A DNA stretch of 64,000 bases from an uncultured Eubacteriales bacterium (GTDB taxonomy: Bacteria > Bacillota > Clostridia > Christensenellales > CAG-138). A model generated the notes under the pieces. The model saw only the letters and a program-made list of their open reading frames with translations. It made no database searches and was not told where the DNA came from. This document shows positions 1-9,460 of the stretch, in pieces. The stretch spans positions 124,001-188,000 of the forward strand of contig UQWD01000001.1 in NCBI GenBank assembly GCA_900544555.1, given 5' to 3'. Numbering within the stretch: position 1 is the stretch's first letter; each line of letters begins with the position of its first letter. The position numbers were made by a program, and so were the translations under genes.

Positions 1-492
1 TACCTGTACGTACTCAAAGCCTGGGTTCGCGGCGCGGAATTGATTCAAATGATTCCGCTTCCCGTGAAACTTCTTTCCCTTTAAATTGATTAAATCCGAA
101 GCGTTGTATATATAATCGTGATTATCCCTGTCTTGCGTTAAACGGTAATCAGGGCATTCCTTTTCAAACGCGGTTTTTAGTTTGCCGCAAATTCCGCTGA
201 ATACAGGTTCTATTCCCTGTTCGCGTAAATGCGAAGCCGCCGCCTCAACAGCCGCGTGATATCCACGTTCTGGTTTTTCTGTTAAGGGCGCCAGCATAAT
301 AGGAGGCTTCCCTCCATAAGTAAGCTGAATGAACAACGTATTGTTCTCAAACGCCAGCTGAATATTTTCCTGCCTGCCCCACATCAGCAAATTGGTAAAG
401 GTATACTCTGAATTCTCCAGTTCCCATTGTTGAATATGTTTTTCAACGGCCTCCTTATGGCCGGGCATTATATCCTCAAAATTTAAGCGCAT
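1..492 (-). CDS. DUF2156 (phosphatidylglycerol lysyltransferase C-terminal-like) protein, 3' end outside the window
   Basis: This reading frame is open from an ATG at 490-492 to the window edge, giving 164 codons without a stop. A GAGGAG ribosome binding site lies just upstream. It begins MRLNFEDIMPG and later carries YNASDLINLKGKKFHGKR, the hallmark stretch of DUF2156 proteins, a GNAT-like fold related to the aminoacyl-transfer domain of MprF. In that family the K-x-x-H-x-K-R segment lies near the acyl-donor site. The C-terminal half, with the second GNAT lobe, is missing only because the window ends. The exact substrate is unknown; many soluble members have no assigned role. The neighbouring lipoprotein gene lies upstream on the same strand. 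Confidence 0.85.
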   Translation of the reverse strand, partial: MRLNFEDIMPGHKEAVEKHIQQWELENSEYTFTNLLMWGRQENIQLAFENNTLFIQLTYGGKPPIMLAPLTEKPERGYHAAVEAAASHLREQGIEPVFSGICGKLKTAFEKECPDYRLTQDRDNHDYIYNASDLINLKGKKFHGKRNHLNQFRAANPGFEYVQV

Positions 493-531
493 GCAAATTA
501 TCTCCTCAAGCCGGAAGTTATACTGTTTACA

Positions 532-1323
532 TTATTCCGCTTTATTGGGCTGAATAATCTCATAAGCTGTTAGAATCGATGCGGTAATCGGTATTGCGGG
601 TACGCTTATCGCCCGAGAAAGGTCGCTTTCCAACGTAAACTCCATATCGGAAATGATCGTTGTGAGGTTTTGCGGCCCATTTTCCTCAATATAATACGGT
701 TGTTCCGGTTTTATCGTTATCCCGGCCTCCTCGGCAAGCAAAGCGGCTTTTCGCGCCGCATCATGCGTCGCTTCAGATAAAGCCCGCGTATACGCATCCT
801 GCGGGTCGTCAAGGCTGAACGTTAAATCCCGCGCTTCATAAGCGCCTGCCTTAAGCCCGGCGCTGATAACGCAATTCAATATTTCAGTACGCTCAACCCG
901 TACCGTAACGCTGCCCGACATATCGTAACCGTCAACCAAAGCCTTCTGATTATCCTGATATTCGAACCGCGGGACCGAAAGCGGGGCGGATGCGCTTACG
1001 TCGCTGTTTTCAATTCCCAGCAGCGTCGTGCCCTCCTCCAATCTGTTCAATATGCCGTCATAAGCCGCCTGCGCCTTCTCCTGGGAATCGCCATAGGCCG
1101 TCAAATAAAAGGTTATGGACGCGGCGTCTGGGCTTAACAGCATGCGGCAGATTCCATCCGACTTTACAAGCCTTACGGCCCCAGTCTCCTCTTGAGTGAT
1201 ATTGATATCCAGAGGCGGGTATGTATTATTGAGATGCTCTTCAATCTGCTCCGGGGACTTGCAGGACGAGAGCAGCAGGATAAGCAATAAAACACCCGCT
1301 GATAACGCGGTAATCTTCCTCAC
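532..1323 (-). CDS. SIMPL-domain (DUF541) lipoprotein
   Basis: The predicted 263-residue protein begins MRKITALSAG and has a lipoprotein signal peptide ending in a lipobox (LLSSC), so it should be acylated on Cys and anchored outside the membrane. I chose the GTG at 1321-1323 because GGAGG stands six bases upstream; the ATG 69 bases further out would give an unnatural extension before the signal peptide. The mature part, with features such as ITFYLTAYGDSQEKAQAAYD and an A-x-x-x-A-x-x-x-A helix, matches SIMPL/DUF541 proteins (the YggE/BP26 family), periplasmic or surface proteins that often form oligomers and are linked to stress tolerance. It lies 39 bases upstream of the DUF2156 gene on the same strand and may be co-transcribed with it. 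The family's precise function is not known. Confidence 0.87.
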   Translation of the reverse strand: MRKITALSAGVLLLILLLSSCKSPEQIEEHLNNTYPPLDINITQEETGAVRLVKSDGICRMLLSPDAASITFYLTAYGDSQEKAQAAYDGILNRLEEGTTLLGIENSDVSASAPLSVPRFEYQDNQKALVDGYDMSGSVTVRVERTEILNCVISAGLKAGAYEARDLTFSLDDPQDAYTRALSEATHDAARKAALLAEEAGITIKPEQPYYIEENGPQNLTTIISDMEFTLESDLSRAISVPAIPITASILTAYEIIQPNKAE

Positions 1324-1431
1324 AAAAAGCCTCCACAAATGAGTTAAATAACAAGCCGGGTAACATCTAACCCACACGGCTTGTATTCTCATTATATTCC
1401 ACTAAGCGGTCCCAGTAAAGCCAAAAAAGCC

Positions 1432-1461
1432 TTTACAAGCGGATTTAGGTTATGCTAATAT
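1432..1461 (+). promoter_or_regulatory. Sigma-A-type promoter for tRNA-Leu
   Basis: TTTACA (1432-1437) and TAATAT (1456-1461) are separated by 18 bases, with an upstream TG at 1453-1454 giving an extended -10. Transcription would start about five bases before the mature tRNA. Confidence 0.6.
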
Positions 1462-1472
1462 GTTAAAAACAC

Positions 1473-1559
1473 GCCGGAGTGATGGAATTGGCAGACGTGA
1501 CGGACTCAAAATCCGTTGGTAGCGATACCGTGTGGGTTCGAGTCCCACCTCCGGCACCA
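1473..1559 (+). tRNA. tRNA-Leu (CAA)
   Basis: The acceptor arms GCCGGAG and CTCCGGC pair perfectly, the T-arm carries GGTTCGAGTCC, and there is the long variable arm typical of class II tRNAs. The anticodon loop CTCAAAA gives anticodon CAA at 1507-1509, decoding the leucine codon UUG. The 3' CCA is encoded (1557-1559). It marks the left side of the accessory region at about 6.5-17.8 kb, but I found no duplicated 3' end that would mark an attachment site. Confidence 0.97.
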
Positions 1560-1561
1560 TG

Positions 1562-1596
1562 AAGGGTTGACAAAAAAGATGTCAACCCTTTTTTCT
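1562..1596 (+). terminator. Rho-independent terminator after tRNA-Leu
   Basis: AAGGGTTGACA pairs with TGTCAACCCTT around a short A-rich loop and is followed by a run of T. It sits directly behind the tRNA. Confidence 0.9.
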
Positions 1597-1699
1597 TAGG
1601 ATTCATGCGGGCTTGCTGGCTTTTTGGAGTGAAGTCTGAAAACTATGTTTACCGTGGATGTCCAACCTAAATAGCGGATTATAAAATTCGTACTGCACC

Positions 1700-1746
1700 A
1701 AAAGCGGGGCCGAAGTCTTAAAAAAGACAACGACCCCGCTTTTTTG
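1700..1746 (+). terminator. Long hairpin with T-run, upstream of RNase Z
   Basis: AAAAGCGGGG pairs with CCCCGCTTTT, with an inner GTCTT/AAGAC stem, and six T follow. It is probably a second terminator insulating rnz, possibly bidirectional because A and T runs flank both arms. Confidence 0.65.
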
Positions 1747-1817
1747 TTTCTTTACTAGCTGGCATTTTGGTCGGACGATGGGGAAACCTAATAGAAATAC
1801 TCAATTGGGGGACCTTT

Positions 1818-2717
1818 ATGTTATCCGTATGCTTGCCAGGTACAGGCGGGATGCTGCCTTTGCCTCAGCGGTGGCTGTCCTGCTGTTGGATTGAATATCA
1901 GGGGGGCGCTCTGTTAATCGACTGCGGAGAGGGCACACAAATCTCTCTGCGTGAGGCTGGCTGCAAGCTGAGCCATTTGAAGATGATCCTAATCACCCAT
2001 TTCCACGCCGACCATATCATGGGGCTGCCAGGCTTGCTGCTCTCGCTGGGGAACACTAGGTACACAAATTCCCTGCGTATCGTGGGACCGCCGGGTCTTA
2101 AAAAACTGCTGTCCGCGCTTTTGGTGGTCGCACCCATTCCCTTCCCGCTGACAGTAACGGAACTTTTACCGGGCGACGAGCTGCCCGGCTGGGAGGGACT
2201 GACCATAACCTGCCGGGCGCTAGACCACGGGACGCCCTGCTACGGTTGGCGTATGGAAGTCGCACGCAAACCGGTTTTCAACCTCGAAAAAGCGAAACAG
2301 CTCCACATCCCACAGCAGTATTACCGAATACTCCACGCCGGGGAACCGGTTACACTTGAGGATGATCGGCTGATCCTGCCCGAGCAGGTGTTAGATGGGG
2401 CGCGTGAACCGATCGTCGTTAGCTATTCAACGGACACCCGTCCGGTGAAGGCTGTGGAAGAGCTGGGAAGAAACGCCGGGTTGATGATCGCTGAGGGGCT
2501 TTATGGAGACAACGACCATGCTGAAAAGGCCCATGAAAAGGGGCATATGGTGTTTGGAGAGGCCGCTCGACTGGCACAGCGGGCCGGAGCGAAGCGCCTC
2601 TGGCTCACTCATTACAGTCCGGCGCTCACCGATCCGAAGGCAGCGGTGATATTTGCTGATGAGTGGTTTCCCGATTCTGTCGCGGCGCACGACGGCATCA
2701 GGCTTGAATTGGGATAA
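1818..2717 (+). CDS. rnz: Ribonuclease Z (tRNA 3'-processing endonuclease)
   Basis: A 299-residue metallo-beta-lactamase-fold protein. The zinc-binding motif THFHADH lies near residue 67, preceded by LLIDCGEGTQ, and the downstream histidine of THYSPALTDP completes the set expected for RNase Z/ElaC. The family cleaves 3' trailers from tRNA precursors, chiefly those lacking an encoded CCA. I chose the ATG at 1818, which has a GGGGGA site six bases upstream and removes 17 residues that do not resemble the family. The length is close to that of the Bacillus enzyme (about 307 residues). It lies behind tRNA-Leu but has its own upstream hairpin, so it is probably transcribed separately. Confidence 0.9.
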   Translation: MLSVCLPGTGGMLPLPQRWLSCCWIEYQGGALLIDCGEGTQISLREAGCKLSHLKMILITHFHADHIMGLPGLLLSLGNTRYTNSLRIVGPPGLKKLLSALLVVAPIPFPLTVTELLPGDELPGWEGLTITCRALDHGTPCYGWRMEVARKPVFNLEKAKQLHIPQQYYRILHAGEPVTLEDDRLILPEQVLDGAREPIVVSYSTDTRPVKAVEELGRNAGLMIAEGLYGDNDHAEKAHEKGHMVFGEAARLAQRAGAKRLWLTHYSPALTDPKAAVIFADEWFPDSVAAHDGIRLELG

Positions 2718-3167
2718 AGGGACATTGCGGGTGGAGTATGCTGGACGAAAGCATGTCATGGAACCACAGAGGAACGCAAGCCATCTATACTGAAGTAACC
2801 CAAATTTTTTCAACAGCCTTTAATATGATATTTTTTTGAAGCAGTGAAAGTCTGACCTTTGAACTGTGCGCACGTCCGACTATCGGCAGATGATTCGTGT
2901 TAGCAAGAAAAATTTGCCTGACCTGGTTTATGTGAGATATGTTTTATTTTGTGGCCGCGTTTTTCTCAAACTTTTTTAGGAGCCAACCTTTCTAGGGTTT
3001 TCATTGCAGTAAATAAGCGGCCGAAGGGAATCCCCCTCCGGCCGCTTGCTGATATCCTTGCTTTGAGTTTTTTTCTATACTATCGGTAGCCGCCACTTCA
3101 CCTTTACATGAAAAAAACACCTGGAGTTTTCAACTTTTCTATGGTATAAATGAGTGATAAATGATAT
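2718..3167. other. Gene-free stretch between rnz and the DUF11 gene
   Basis: No convincing reading frame is present on either strand. The only clear structure is the GC-rich hairpin at 3015-3047. The rest is AT-rich spacer between two convergent genes. Confidence 0.6.
3015..3047. terminator. GC-rich hairpin between convergent genes
   Basis: AAGCGGCCG and CGGCCGCTT pair perfectly around an inner GGG/CCC stem. There is no strong T-run, but the position between two convergent genes suits a bidirectional terminator. Confidence 0.55.
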
Positions 3168-6100
3168 TTATCGCTTGCACGAACAGCAATTCCACACATT
3201 TACGGTTGCCGAGGACGTATTGTTCGAAAGATTGGGATCATGCGTTTGAGAGCAAACTGTCCCTGTGTTATAGATGCAACCTTTTGCGCACTGGCTGACA
3301 ATTCCAGCCACTAAGATGGATACTGAGCTGTTCGCCGCCAGATCGCCAATTGTAAGGCTTCCCTCCCATTTGCTCCATGAGCTTCCGCCGTCCACAGAAA
3401 CAATCGGATTGCACAATTCATCCGGCAGCAAATCGGAAACCTCCACTTGTTCGGCTGTTTCCGGCCCGGAGTTGGCAATGGCCAGCGTGTAGGTCAGATA
3501 CTGACCACGAATCGCTTGATTGGGATAGGCTGATTTCTGTATGGAAAGATCTGCGCCTCTCTCCCCACCCTGCACAGGTGTATTGTCGGTATCTGTATTG
3601 TTGTCCGGATTGAGGTCCGGCGTGGTACTGGTAGCCACTGCCGTATTGGAAATCATACCGCAGGCAGAACGAGTAACCGTTCCGCGAATGAGAACCGTTC
3701 TGCTTTGCCCGGCAGCGAGCTCGCCCAACAAATAGGGATTTGTCCAGATGTTCCAAGTCGCTCCGCCATCTATAGAAAACTGCACATTCTCCAACTCAGG
3801 CGGAATCTCATCATAGACAATCACATTCTGCGCATCGTCCCGCCCGTTGTTGGTAACGGTAACGGTGTACGTAAGCAGTTCTCCCGCAGCGGCGACTGCC
3901 GGCTGGGCGGTTTTGGAGACGGAGAGGTCTGCCTCGGTGCTGATATTGGTGATATTTGTACTGGTGTTATTTGTCGTATCAGGATCAGGCGTATCGCTGC
4001 TTACCACGGCTGTGTTGACGATGCTGACGCTTGCCGTTGCACAAATCACAGCGCGTATCAAAACGACGATGCTGCCGCCCGCCGCCAGTGTGCCCAAAAC
4101 ATAGGAACCGGACCATGGCTGCCAGGTGACGCCGCTATTCAAAGAGAATTCCGCATTCAATAGACCGGCGGGTATCGTATCTGTCAGCACAATGTTCTGC
4201 GCGGCGTCCGGTCCGGCGTTGGAAATGGTCAGCGTATAGGTCAGCATAGCGCCGGGCTGCACCGGATTGGGATCGGAGCTTTTCACCACGGAAAGATCGG
4301 CCGACGGTTCAGCCGGTATCACCGGCGTTACAACCGTAGACGTGTTGTTATCCGGATTGGGATCGGGTGTGCCGCTGCTCACAACCGCCGTATTACTCAG
4401 ACTCTCATCCGCATACGCAGGAACTGTGGCGCGGATCAGGAGCTGCTGAAAAGAACCGGGCTGCAAATTTCCTAAGAATATAGTGCCGTTAAAGGGAACC
4501 CATGTGGCTCCTCCATTGGTGGAAAACTCCGCATTCAGCAACCCAGCGGCAAGCTGATCGGCTAAATCGGTGTTTACCGCTACCGACGGCCCCGCATTTT
4601 GTATATCAAGCGTATAGGTGATGACCTCACCCGCAAAAATCGGGCTTGGATTCGCAGTTTTGACGACTGAAAGATCGGCCGACGGTTCAACCGGCGTGAC
4701 GTCGGTTGAGGTATTGTTGTCCGGGTCGGGGTCAGGGGTACTGCTGCTCACCACGGCTGTGTTGACGATCTGGCCGGAAGCGGAGGGGCTGAGTGTCCCG
4801 CGGACGAGTATGGTTCGGTTTTCGCCTGCGGCAAGCGAACCCAATGCTAAGGAGCCGCTCCACGGGGCGAAGGTTCCGCCGCCGTTTGTGGAGTATTCCG
4901 CATTAGAAAGGCTGGAGGGAATGTCGTCTGTCAGTACCACGTTTTCCGAGGCTGAGGGCCCTGCGTTTGCCACGGTGACGGTATAGGTCAGCATATTGCC
5001 TGGTATCGCCGGGCTGGGGGCGGCTGTTTTCACCACAAAGATATCAGCCAGCGTGCTCACTTCCACAGGCACCTCATTGGAGGTTTCGTTGAAGATGCCT
5101 GGAATACCTCCCTCTATCGGCGTGTACGAATAGGTGATATTGGCGCTGTTCAGGGCCGGGTTGGGAGTCGGAATCTCGGTCACAAGTGCCGCGAACTCGA
5201 CGGTGACGGTTTCCCCACCGGGTACGTCCGGCAGCACAAATCCGGCGTTTGGATCAGCACCCGGGTCGGTTGTTCCATTGACAACCACGCTTCCTGAAAC
5301 GAAGGCCAGACCGTTGGGAATCGTATCCTGGAAATACACATCCGTAAGGGGGCTTTGACAGGTGTTGGTGAATGTCACCGTGTAGTTGACGGTCTCCCCT
5401 ACATTTGCGGTTTGTCGGTCGACAGTTTTGACGGGGACGAACCGGGGTTCCAGAATCTCGTTAAAGGAGATGTCGTCGATTGCGTAATCGTTTCCGATTA
5501 CTTCCGAACCTTCGCTCAAAAACTCGACAGTAAGGCTGGTGTTGTTCTGTGAGTTGATAACGCTGCCTATCTGTTTCCATTCCGGCGCATTGACGTTGAC
5601 GGGAATAAGCGCGCCAAGGGTGGCGTTGTATAAAACGTCGCCGTTTTCGCCCAGGATGCGCACGCCAAGCTCCGGATTTGGATAACCGTTGACCTTAAAC
5701 AGATTGAGGATCCAGGAGGTGAACAGATAATTGGTGTTAGGCTGCACCGTCACTGTATCCCGAAAAAAGACCGCGCCGGGATCAAATCCATTTACCACCA
5801 TAAACCGACCGGTTTCGTTTCCCACCGTGTGATCCGCGATGCGCCACCACGCGCCGATTTGTGCGCTCATGGAGTTGTTCATAATGTTCTGAACCGTGTA
5901 TTCCCCTCCCATTGGCGCAAAAATATCGGGATTGGGCAAAACGTAGGTAAAACCAGGCGTAACGCCGGGGTAGGGCTCGGTGGGCGCGCCGGTGTTGGCC
6001 GGAGTACCCTGTTCAAATGAGCCGAATGTCCCGTTGTCGGCGGCACTGATTAAATTATCTCCTGAGATGATGGCGCAGGGATCGAGAATTGCTTCTACCG

Positions 6101-6515
6101 GCGTATAGATGACCGGGCCATTGAAAAAGTTTAGATTGGTTAATGCGGTACCGGATACCGTGACCAGAAGCGTGTCCGGCGTCACGGAATCTAAGTTGGT
6201 GGAACCGGGCGGCGGGTTGTCTGCGGCGGTGATGGGCGGGTTGACGCCTGGAGGAATGGCCCCTGCCACAGCGTTTAAAAAATCGCCCGGCGTGGGGGAT
6301 CCGCCCGAAGTTCCATAGGATTCTACAATCCTATAATTCCCATTGGGTACGTTAAGAAACGTATAGTATCCATCGTCATCCGTCAAGATGGTAAGCCTTT
6401 GGGTTGTATCGACATTCTGAAGGACGACAGGTATATTCGCAAGTCCCGAATCGCCGGCGGAAATCGTGGCGCTTCTGTCCCGATCGAATACTACCCTGCC
6501 TGATATGGTAGCCAT
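3168..6515 (-). CDS. Large repeat protein: SdrD-B-like domain plus six DUF11 domains
   Basis: The 1115-residue protein begins MATISGRVVFDRDRSA. Residues 1 to about 100 form an SdrD-B/prealbumin-like domain (TDDDGYYTFLNVPNGNYRI). Residues about 145-350 look like a jelly-roll carbohydrate-binding-like module. From about 355 to the end there are six DUF11 domains; the last five are tandem copies of about 125 residues, each opening ADLSVVKT-like and ending TPDPDPDNNTST-like. No signal peptide, sortase motif or membrane anchor is visible. The last residues, NCCSCKR, are cysteine-rich and could cross-link. AGGGAGGTG stands about 11 bases before the ATG. DUF11 arrays are usually surface or spore-surface proteins; a spore-coat or exosporium place is my inference. 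The repeats may vary in number between strains. Confidence 0.88.
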   Translation of the reverse strand: MATISGRVVFDRDRSATISAGDSGLANIPVVLQNVDTTQRLTILTDDDGYYTFLNVPNGNYRIVESYGTSGGSPTPGDFLNAVAGAIPPGVNPPITAADNPPPGSTNLDSVTPDTLLVTVSGTALTNLNFFNGPVIYTPVEAILDPCAIISGDNLISAADNGTFGSFEQGTPANTGAPTEPYPGVTPGFTYVLPNPDIFAPMGGEYTVQNIMNNSMSAQIGAWWRIADHTVGNETGRFMVVNGFDPGAVFFRDTVTVQPNTNYLFTSWILNLFKVNGYPNPELGVRILGENGDVLYNATLGALIPVNVNAPEWKQIGSVINSQNNTSLTVEFLSEGSEVIGNDYAIDDISFNEILEPRFVPVKTVDRQTANVGETVNYTVTFTNTCQSPLTDVYFQDTIPNGLAFVSGSVVVNGTTDPGADPNAGFVLPDVPGGETVTVEFAALVTEIPTPNPALNSANITYSYTPIEGGIPGIFNETSNEVPVEVSTLADIFVVKTAAPSPAIPGNMLTYTVTVANAGPSASENVVLTDDIPSSLSNAEYSTNGGGTFAPWSGSLALGSLAAGENRTILVRGTLSPSASGQIVNTAVVSSSTPDPDPDNNTSTDVTPVEPSADLSVVKTANPSPIFAGEVITYTLDIQNAGPSVAVNTDLADQLAAGLLNAEFSTNGGATWVPFNGTIFLGNLQPGSFQQLLIRATVPAYADESLSNTAVVSSGTPDPNPDNNTSTVVTPVIPAEPSADLSVVKSSDPNPVQPGAMLTYTLTISNAGPDAAQNIVLTDTIPAGLLNAEFSLNSGVTWQPWSGSYVLGTLAAGGSIVVLIRAVICATASVSIVNTAVVSSDTPDPDTTNNTSTNITNISTEADLSVSKTAQPAVAAAGELLTYTVTVTNNGRDDAQNVIVYDEIPPELENVQFSIDGGATWNIWTNPYLLGELAAGQSRTVLIRGTVTRSACGMISNTAVATSTTPDLNPDNNTDTDNTPVQGGERGADLSIQKSAYPNQAIRGQYLTYTLAIANSGPETAEQVEVSDLLPDELCNPIVSVDGGSSWSKWEGSLTIGDLAANSSVSILVAGIVSQCAKGCIYNTGTVCSQTHDPNLSNNTSSATVNVWNCCSCKR

Positions 6516-7601
6516 TGGGTTTATGCACCTCCCTAAATATTTTATAAGAATCCCACAGGTAGCCTTGGTGAGTTAAATTATCACTTACATGATAAGCTGT
6601 CATGACCATGCTCCTATTTTCAATGTATGAAAGCTTGTGCGATACCGCTACTGGTTGGTATCTGAAAGCAGCGATTCCAGGGCGCCCTCCTCCGTTTGCT
6701 TGCACGTAGGCATTCGTTGCTTTTTCTTCTGCTTTTGATAGTCATTACCCGCCGAATACTCAATCACACAACACGTTGGATGCGGTATCTATTTCTCAAC
6801 GCTTCCAATGCAATGTCCGCTTTGCTCCGACTTATTTTATATGAATTAGACATCTGCCCCGGAACCTTGCTCCTCCTTGTATGCAAAAGGTCACGCTCGT
6901 TTCGCCTGATCGGTTGTAAACGCCCTCGCAACTGCTCACTGTCGCTGCAACCTTTTGCGGAACCCTGCTCTTTGTTTGCTTATGGGTATCTTTTTTGTCA
7001 ACGCTTCCTATCGTCTCGGACTATATATCTTTGCGGCGATTCTTTCTATTTGTCTATAATCTCTATTCCACATTGCCTATCCGACAAACCCAATCCAGCA
7101 ACGACAGGCAATTCTGAATCCCTCTCTATTATCATATTACATATCCCTCAAAATCCCTTTGCTTTTCTTATTATACTATATTGGTATTTACGTATTAACT
7201 TGTTATATTTGTTATTAATTTAATATTTAAATTAATATAAATTGGTTGCTTTTATTTATTTTATTGCTCAAATTTTAATCCCATTTTGATAAGGTTAAAT
7301 TACCTTTTTAAAGGCAAAGTTTACTTTAATTTATGTAGGTGTAGAGCCTCTTCTTGATGGGCACATGGAAAGCACCGTGTGAAAATGCCTGATAATATGG
7401 TGCTTTAGTTAGTAATAATGAGCGCTTGTTAACTAGCATGGTCCGAATATGCAGGATAATCATCTATATACGACTCTTCATAAATTAAAGCAAGTCTAAT
7501 TGTCACTGCAAATGATAAAGTTTGAAGCGACATATATTAAAAAACTTGCTAATATTCGGCTATTATGATATGTTAAATTTCACAGAAAGAAGGTGATAAT
7601 T
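6516..7601. other. Gene-poor, increasingly AT-rich stretch upstream of the ABC exporters
   Basis: No intact gene is recognised. At about 6640-7145, reading right to left, one frame stays largely open and is broken only by a few stops (see the candidate pseudogene entry). The right part, 7130-7580, is very AT-rich and probably contains the promoter of the exporter gene at 7602, but I could not fix a convincing -35/-10 pair. Confidence 0.5.
6640..7145 (-). pseudogene. Possible decayed gene or small-ORF cluster, family unknown
   Basis: On the minus strand a frame starts at an ATG (about 7140) behind GAGGG and reads MIIERDSELPVVAGLG. It meets a TAG after 29 codons, then two further in-frame stops, and continues as GRLQPIRRNERDLL and SKADIALEALRNRYRIQ. 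A second frame overlaps it and reads KQTEEGALESLLSDTNQ before its stop near 6645. The residue composition is protein-like, but I recognise no family. It may be a broken gene or several very short genes. Confidence 0.25.
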
Positions 7602-9287
7602 TTGAAGTTCAGCAGGATGATCGAACTGTTAAAAAAATGCGCTCCGAACTTTAAACCATATTTTCGTCTAAATATTGCTTTTATTGGTCTTACACAGCTC
7701 AATGTTTTTCTTGGGCTTATGTTACCGCTCCTTATCCGATTTTTGATCGACGAAGTGTTGACGAACGGTAAGTGGGAGCACTTTACACAAACAGCTATTT
7801 TTATTAGTGTGGCTATTTGTTTAAACAGCCTGCTTGCTATTGTTACAAACATTGCTTATACACATCTAAGCGAGAACATCACCGCCACAAGTAGAGATTC
7901 TCTATTTTCATATATATTAAAAAAGAACCTTTCTTTTATGAACTCCGTTGGCAATGGGGAAATTGTTAATCGCCTGATAGAATCTCCTGAATACTTGCCT
8001 CGCGTTCCTTCCGTCTATTTAGAGCGTTTAATTACTTCAATTGCGACAATTCTTATCGTTTCAACTATTTTATTTGTGATTCAGCCGCTCCTCGCGGCGA
8101 TTTCGCTTACTTCAATACCTGTTTTTGTTTTAATTTATTTAAAAACAAGGAAGGTTTTTTTTGAACATCTGCAAGTTGCGCGTCAGGAAATAGGGAAATT
8201 AAGCGCGTTTTACACCGACATCTTGAGAAATTTCATGCAGGTCAAAAACAATGTGACTGAAGACGCGGAATGTAACGTTTCTAAAGAGCGAAACGCCAAT
8301 ATCAGAAAAGCCGGAATGAAGGCGGGGTATATCGGTGCATTAACGCATAACGTATTAAAAATTGTGACTCAGTTCAATCAATTGGGCATATTGTTATACG
8401 GCGCATGGCTTATACATAGCGGCGGAGACGATATGACAATCGGAACTTTAATCGCCTTTTACACATATCTTGGCATGCTGTATAGTCCTTTGGTCAGTAT
8501 AATCAACACATTAAATGATCTTAATGGCGCACTTGTTGACATGGAGCGTTATCTTGAATTTTATAACCATGATAACGAAGAAAATTATGAAGGCGGCATT
8601 ATTGTTTTCCCTAAAAGCGCTGGAATAGAATTCAAAAATATATATTTTGCTTATGGTGAAAACAAAGTGTTAAGTGATGTAAGCTTTAGCGTCGTCCCCG
8701 GCGACAAAGTTCTTCTGCTTGGGCAAAGTGGCGTTGGCAAATCTACAATAATTGCGCTTATCAAGCGTCTATATGATCCAGACAAGGGCAGCGTCTTAAT
8801 AGGAGGCAAAGATATTTCAGACTACAATCTTGCAACGCTCAGAAAGAATATAATGTATCTGACGCAAGACGATTATATTTTCCCCGCGACTATTCGCGAA
8901 AACTTTAAACGATTTAATCCGGAAGTGATGGAAGAAGAAATTTTCTCCGCGCTTAATAAGGCTCAATTGTCTAGGGACTTTTTAAAATCAAGAAATATTG
9001 ATCTTGATTATATGATTGACAAGAACGCAATTGCTTTTTCCGGCGGTCAGAGAAGAAGATTAAGCTTGGCGTTGGTATTCGCATCAAAAGCTCCGATTGT
9101 TATTCTTGATGAACCCTTCACCGGTCTTGATAGGGTTACTCAAGATGATTTGTGGAGAGAAATGAAAAATCACCTTGATGGCAAGACTCTGATCTTGATA
9201 GACCACAACTTCACTGATCAAAGTTACTTTGATCGTGTTTTAAAGTGTGAGTCGAACGAGATTAAGTTTGAATCAGTTAAAAATTGA
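7602..9287 (+). CDS. ABC transporter half-exporter, permease fused to ATPase (first of a pair)
   Basis: The 561-residue protein has an N-terminal block of about six membrane helices (residues about 15-310) and a C-terminal ATPase. The ATPase has Walker A GQSGVGKST (about 373), signature FSGGQRRRLSLA (about 478), Walker B VILDEPF (about 500) and an H-loop histidine in LIDHNFT. All catalytic residues are present. I chose the TTG at 7602 because AAGGTG sits six bases upstream; a GTG at 7593 overlaps that site and is less likely. With the next gene it probably forms a heterodimeric type IV exporter. It lies about 4.6 kb before the YcaO locus and could export that peptide, but this is inference. 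Its base composition is clearly AT-richer than the flanking housekeeping genes. Confidence 0.9.
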   Translation: MKFSRMIELLKKCAPNFKPYFRLNIAFIGLTQLNVFLGLMLPLLIRFLIDEVLTNGKWEHFTQTAIFISVAICLNSLLAIVTNIAYTHLSENITATSRDSLFSYILKKNLSFMNSVGNGEIVNRLIESPEYLPRVPSVYLERLITSIATILIVSTILFVIQPLLAAISLTSIPVFVLIYLKTRKVFFEHLQVARQEIGKLSAFYTDILRNFMQVKNNVTEDAECNVSKERNANIRKAGMKAGYIGALTHNVLKIVTQFNQLGILLYGAWLIHSGGDDMTIGTLIAFYTYLGMLYSPLVSIINTLNDLNGALVDMERYLEFYNHDNEENYEGGIIVFPKSAGIEFKNIYFAYGENKVLSDVSFSVVPGDKVLLLGQSGVGKSTIIALIKRLYDPDKGSVLIGGKDISDYNLATLRKNIMYLTQDDYIFPATIRENFKRFNPEVMEEEIFSALNKAQLSRDFLKSRNIDLDYMIDKNAIAFSGGQRRRLSLALVFASKAPIVILDEPFTGLDRVTQDDLWREMKNHLDGKTLILIDHNFTDQSYFDRVLKCESNEIKFESVKN

Positions 9288-9460
9288 TATAAAAAATACG
9301 CGTCAAGAACATCGGTGTATATGAGCTCATTAAAAAGTATGGTTACCTAAAACAAAAAGCATTACATACGAGGCGGCGCAGCACTATCGTATTTCAGAAT
9401 TTGAAGCGAGTGTTAATATCGCTAAGTGCTAATCTTTTTATATTGAAGGATGTGGACAAT

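Noticed and set aside
3274..6318. Many plus-strand reading frames opposite the DUF11 gene
   Set aside because: They arise from the repeated, GC-rich codons of the large minus-strand gene, have no ribosome sites and repeat with its domain period.
6696..7223. 175-codon Leu-rich frame on the plus strand
   Set aside because: No ribosome site, unnatural composition, and the opposite strand looks more protein-like.
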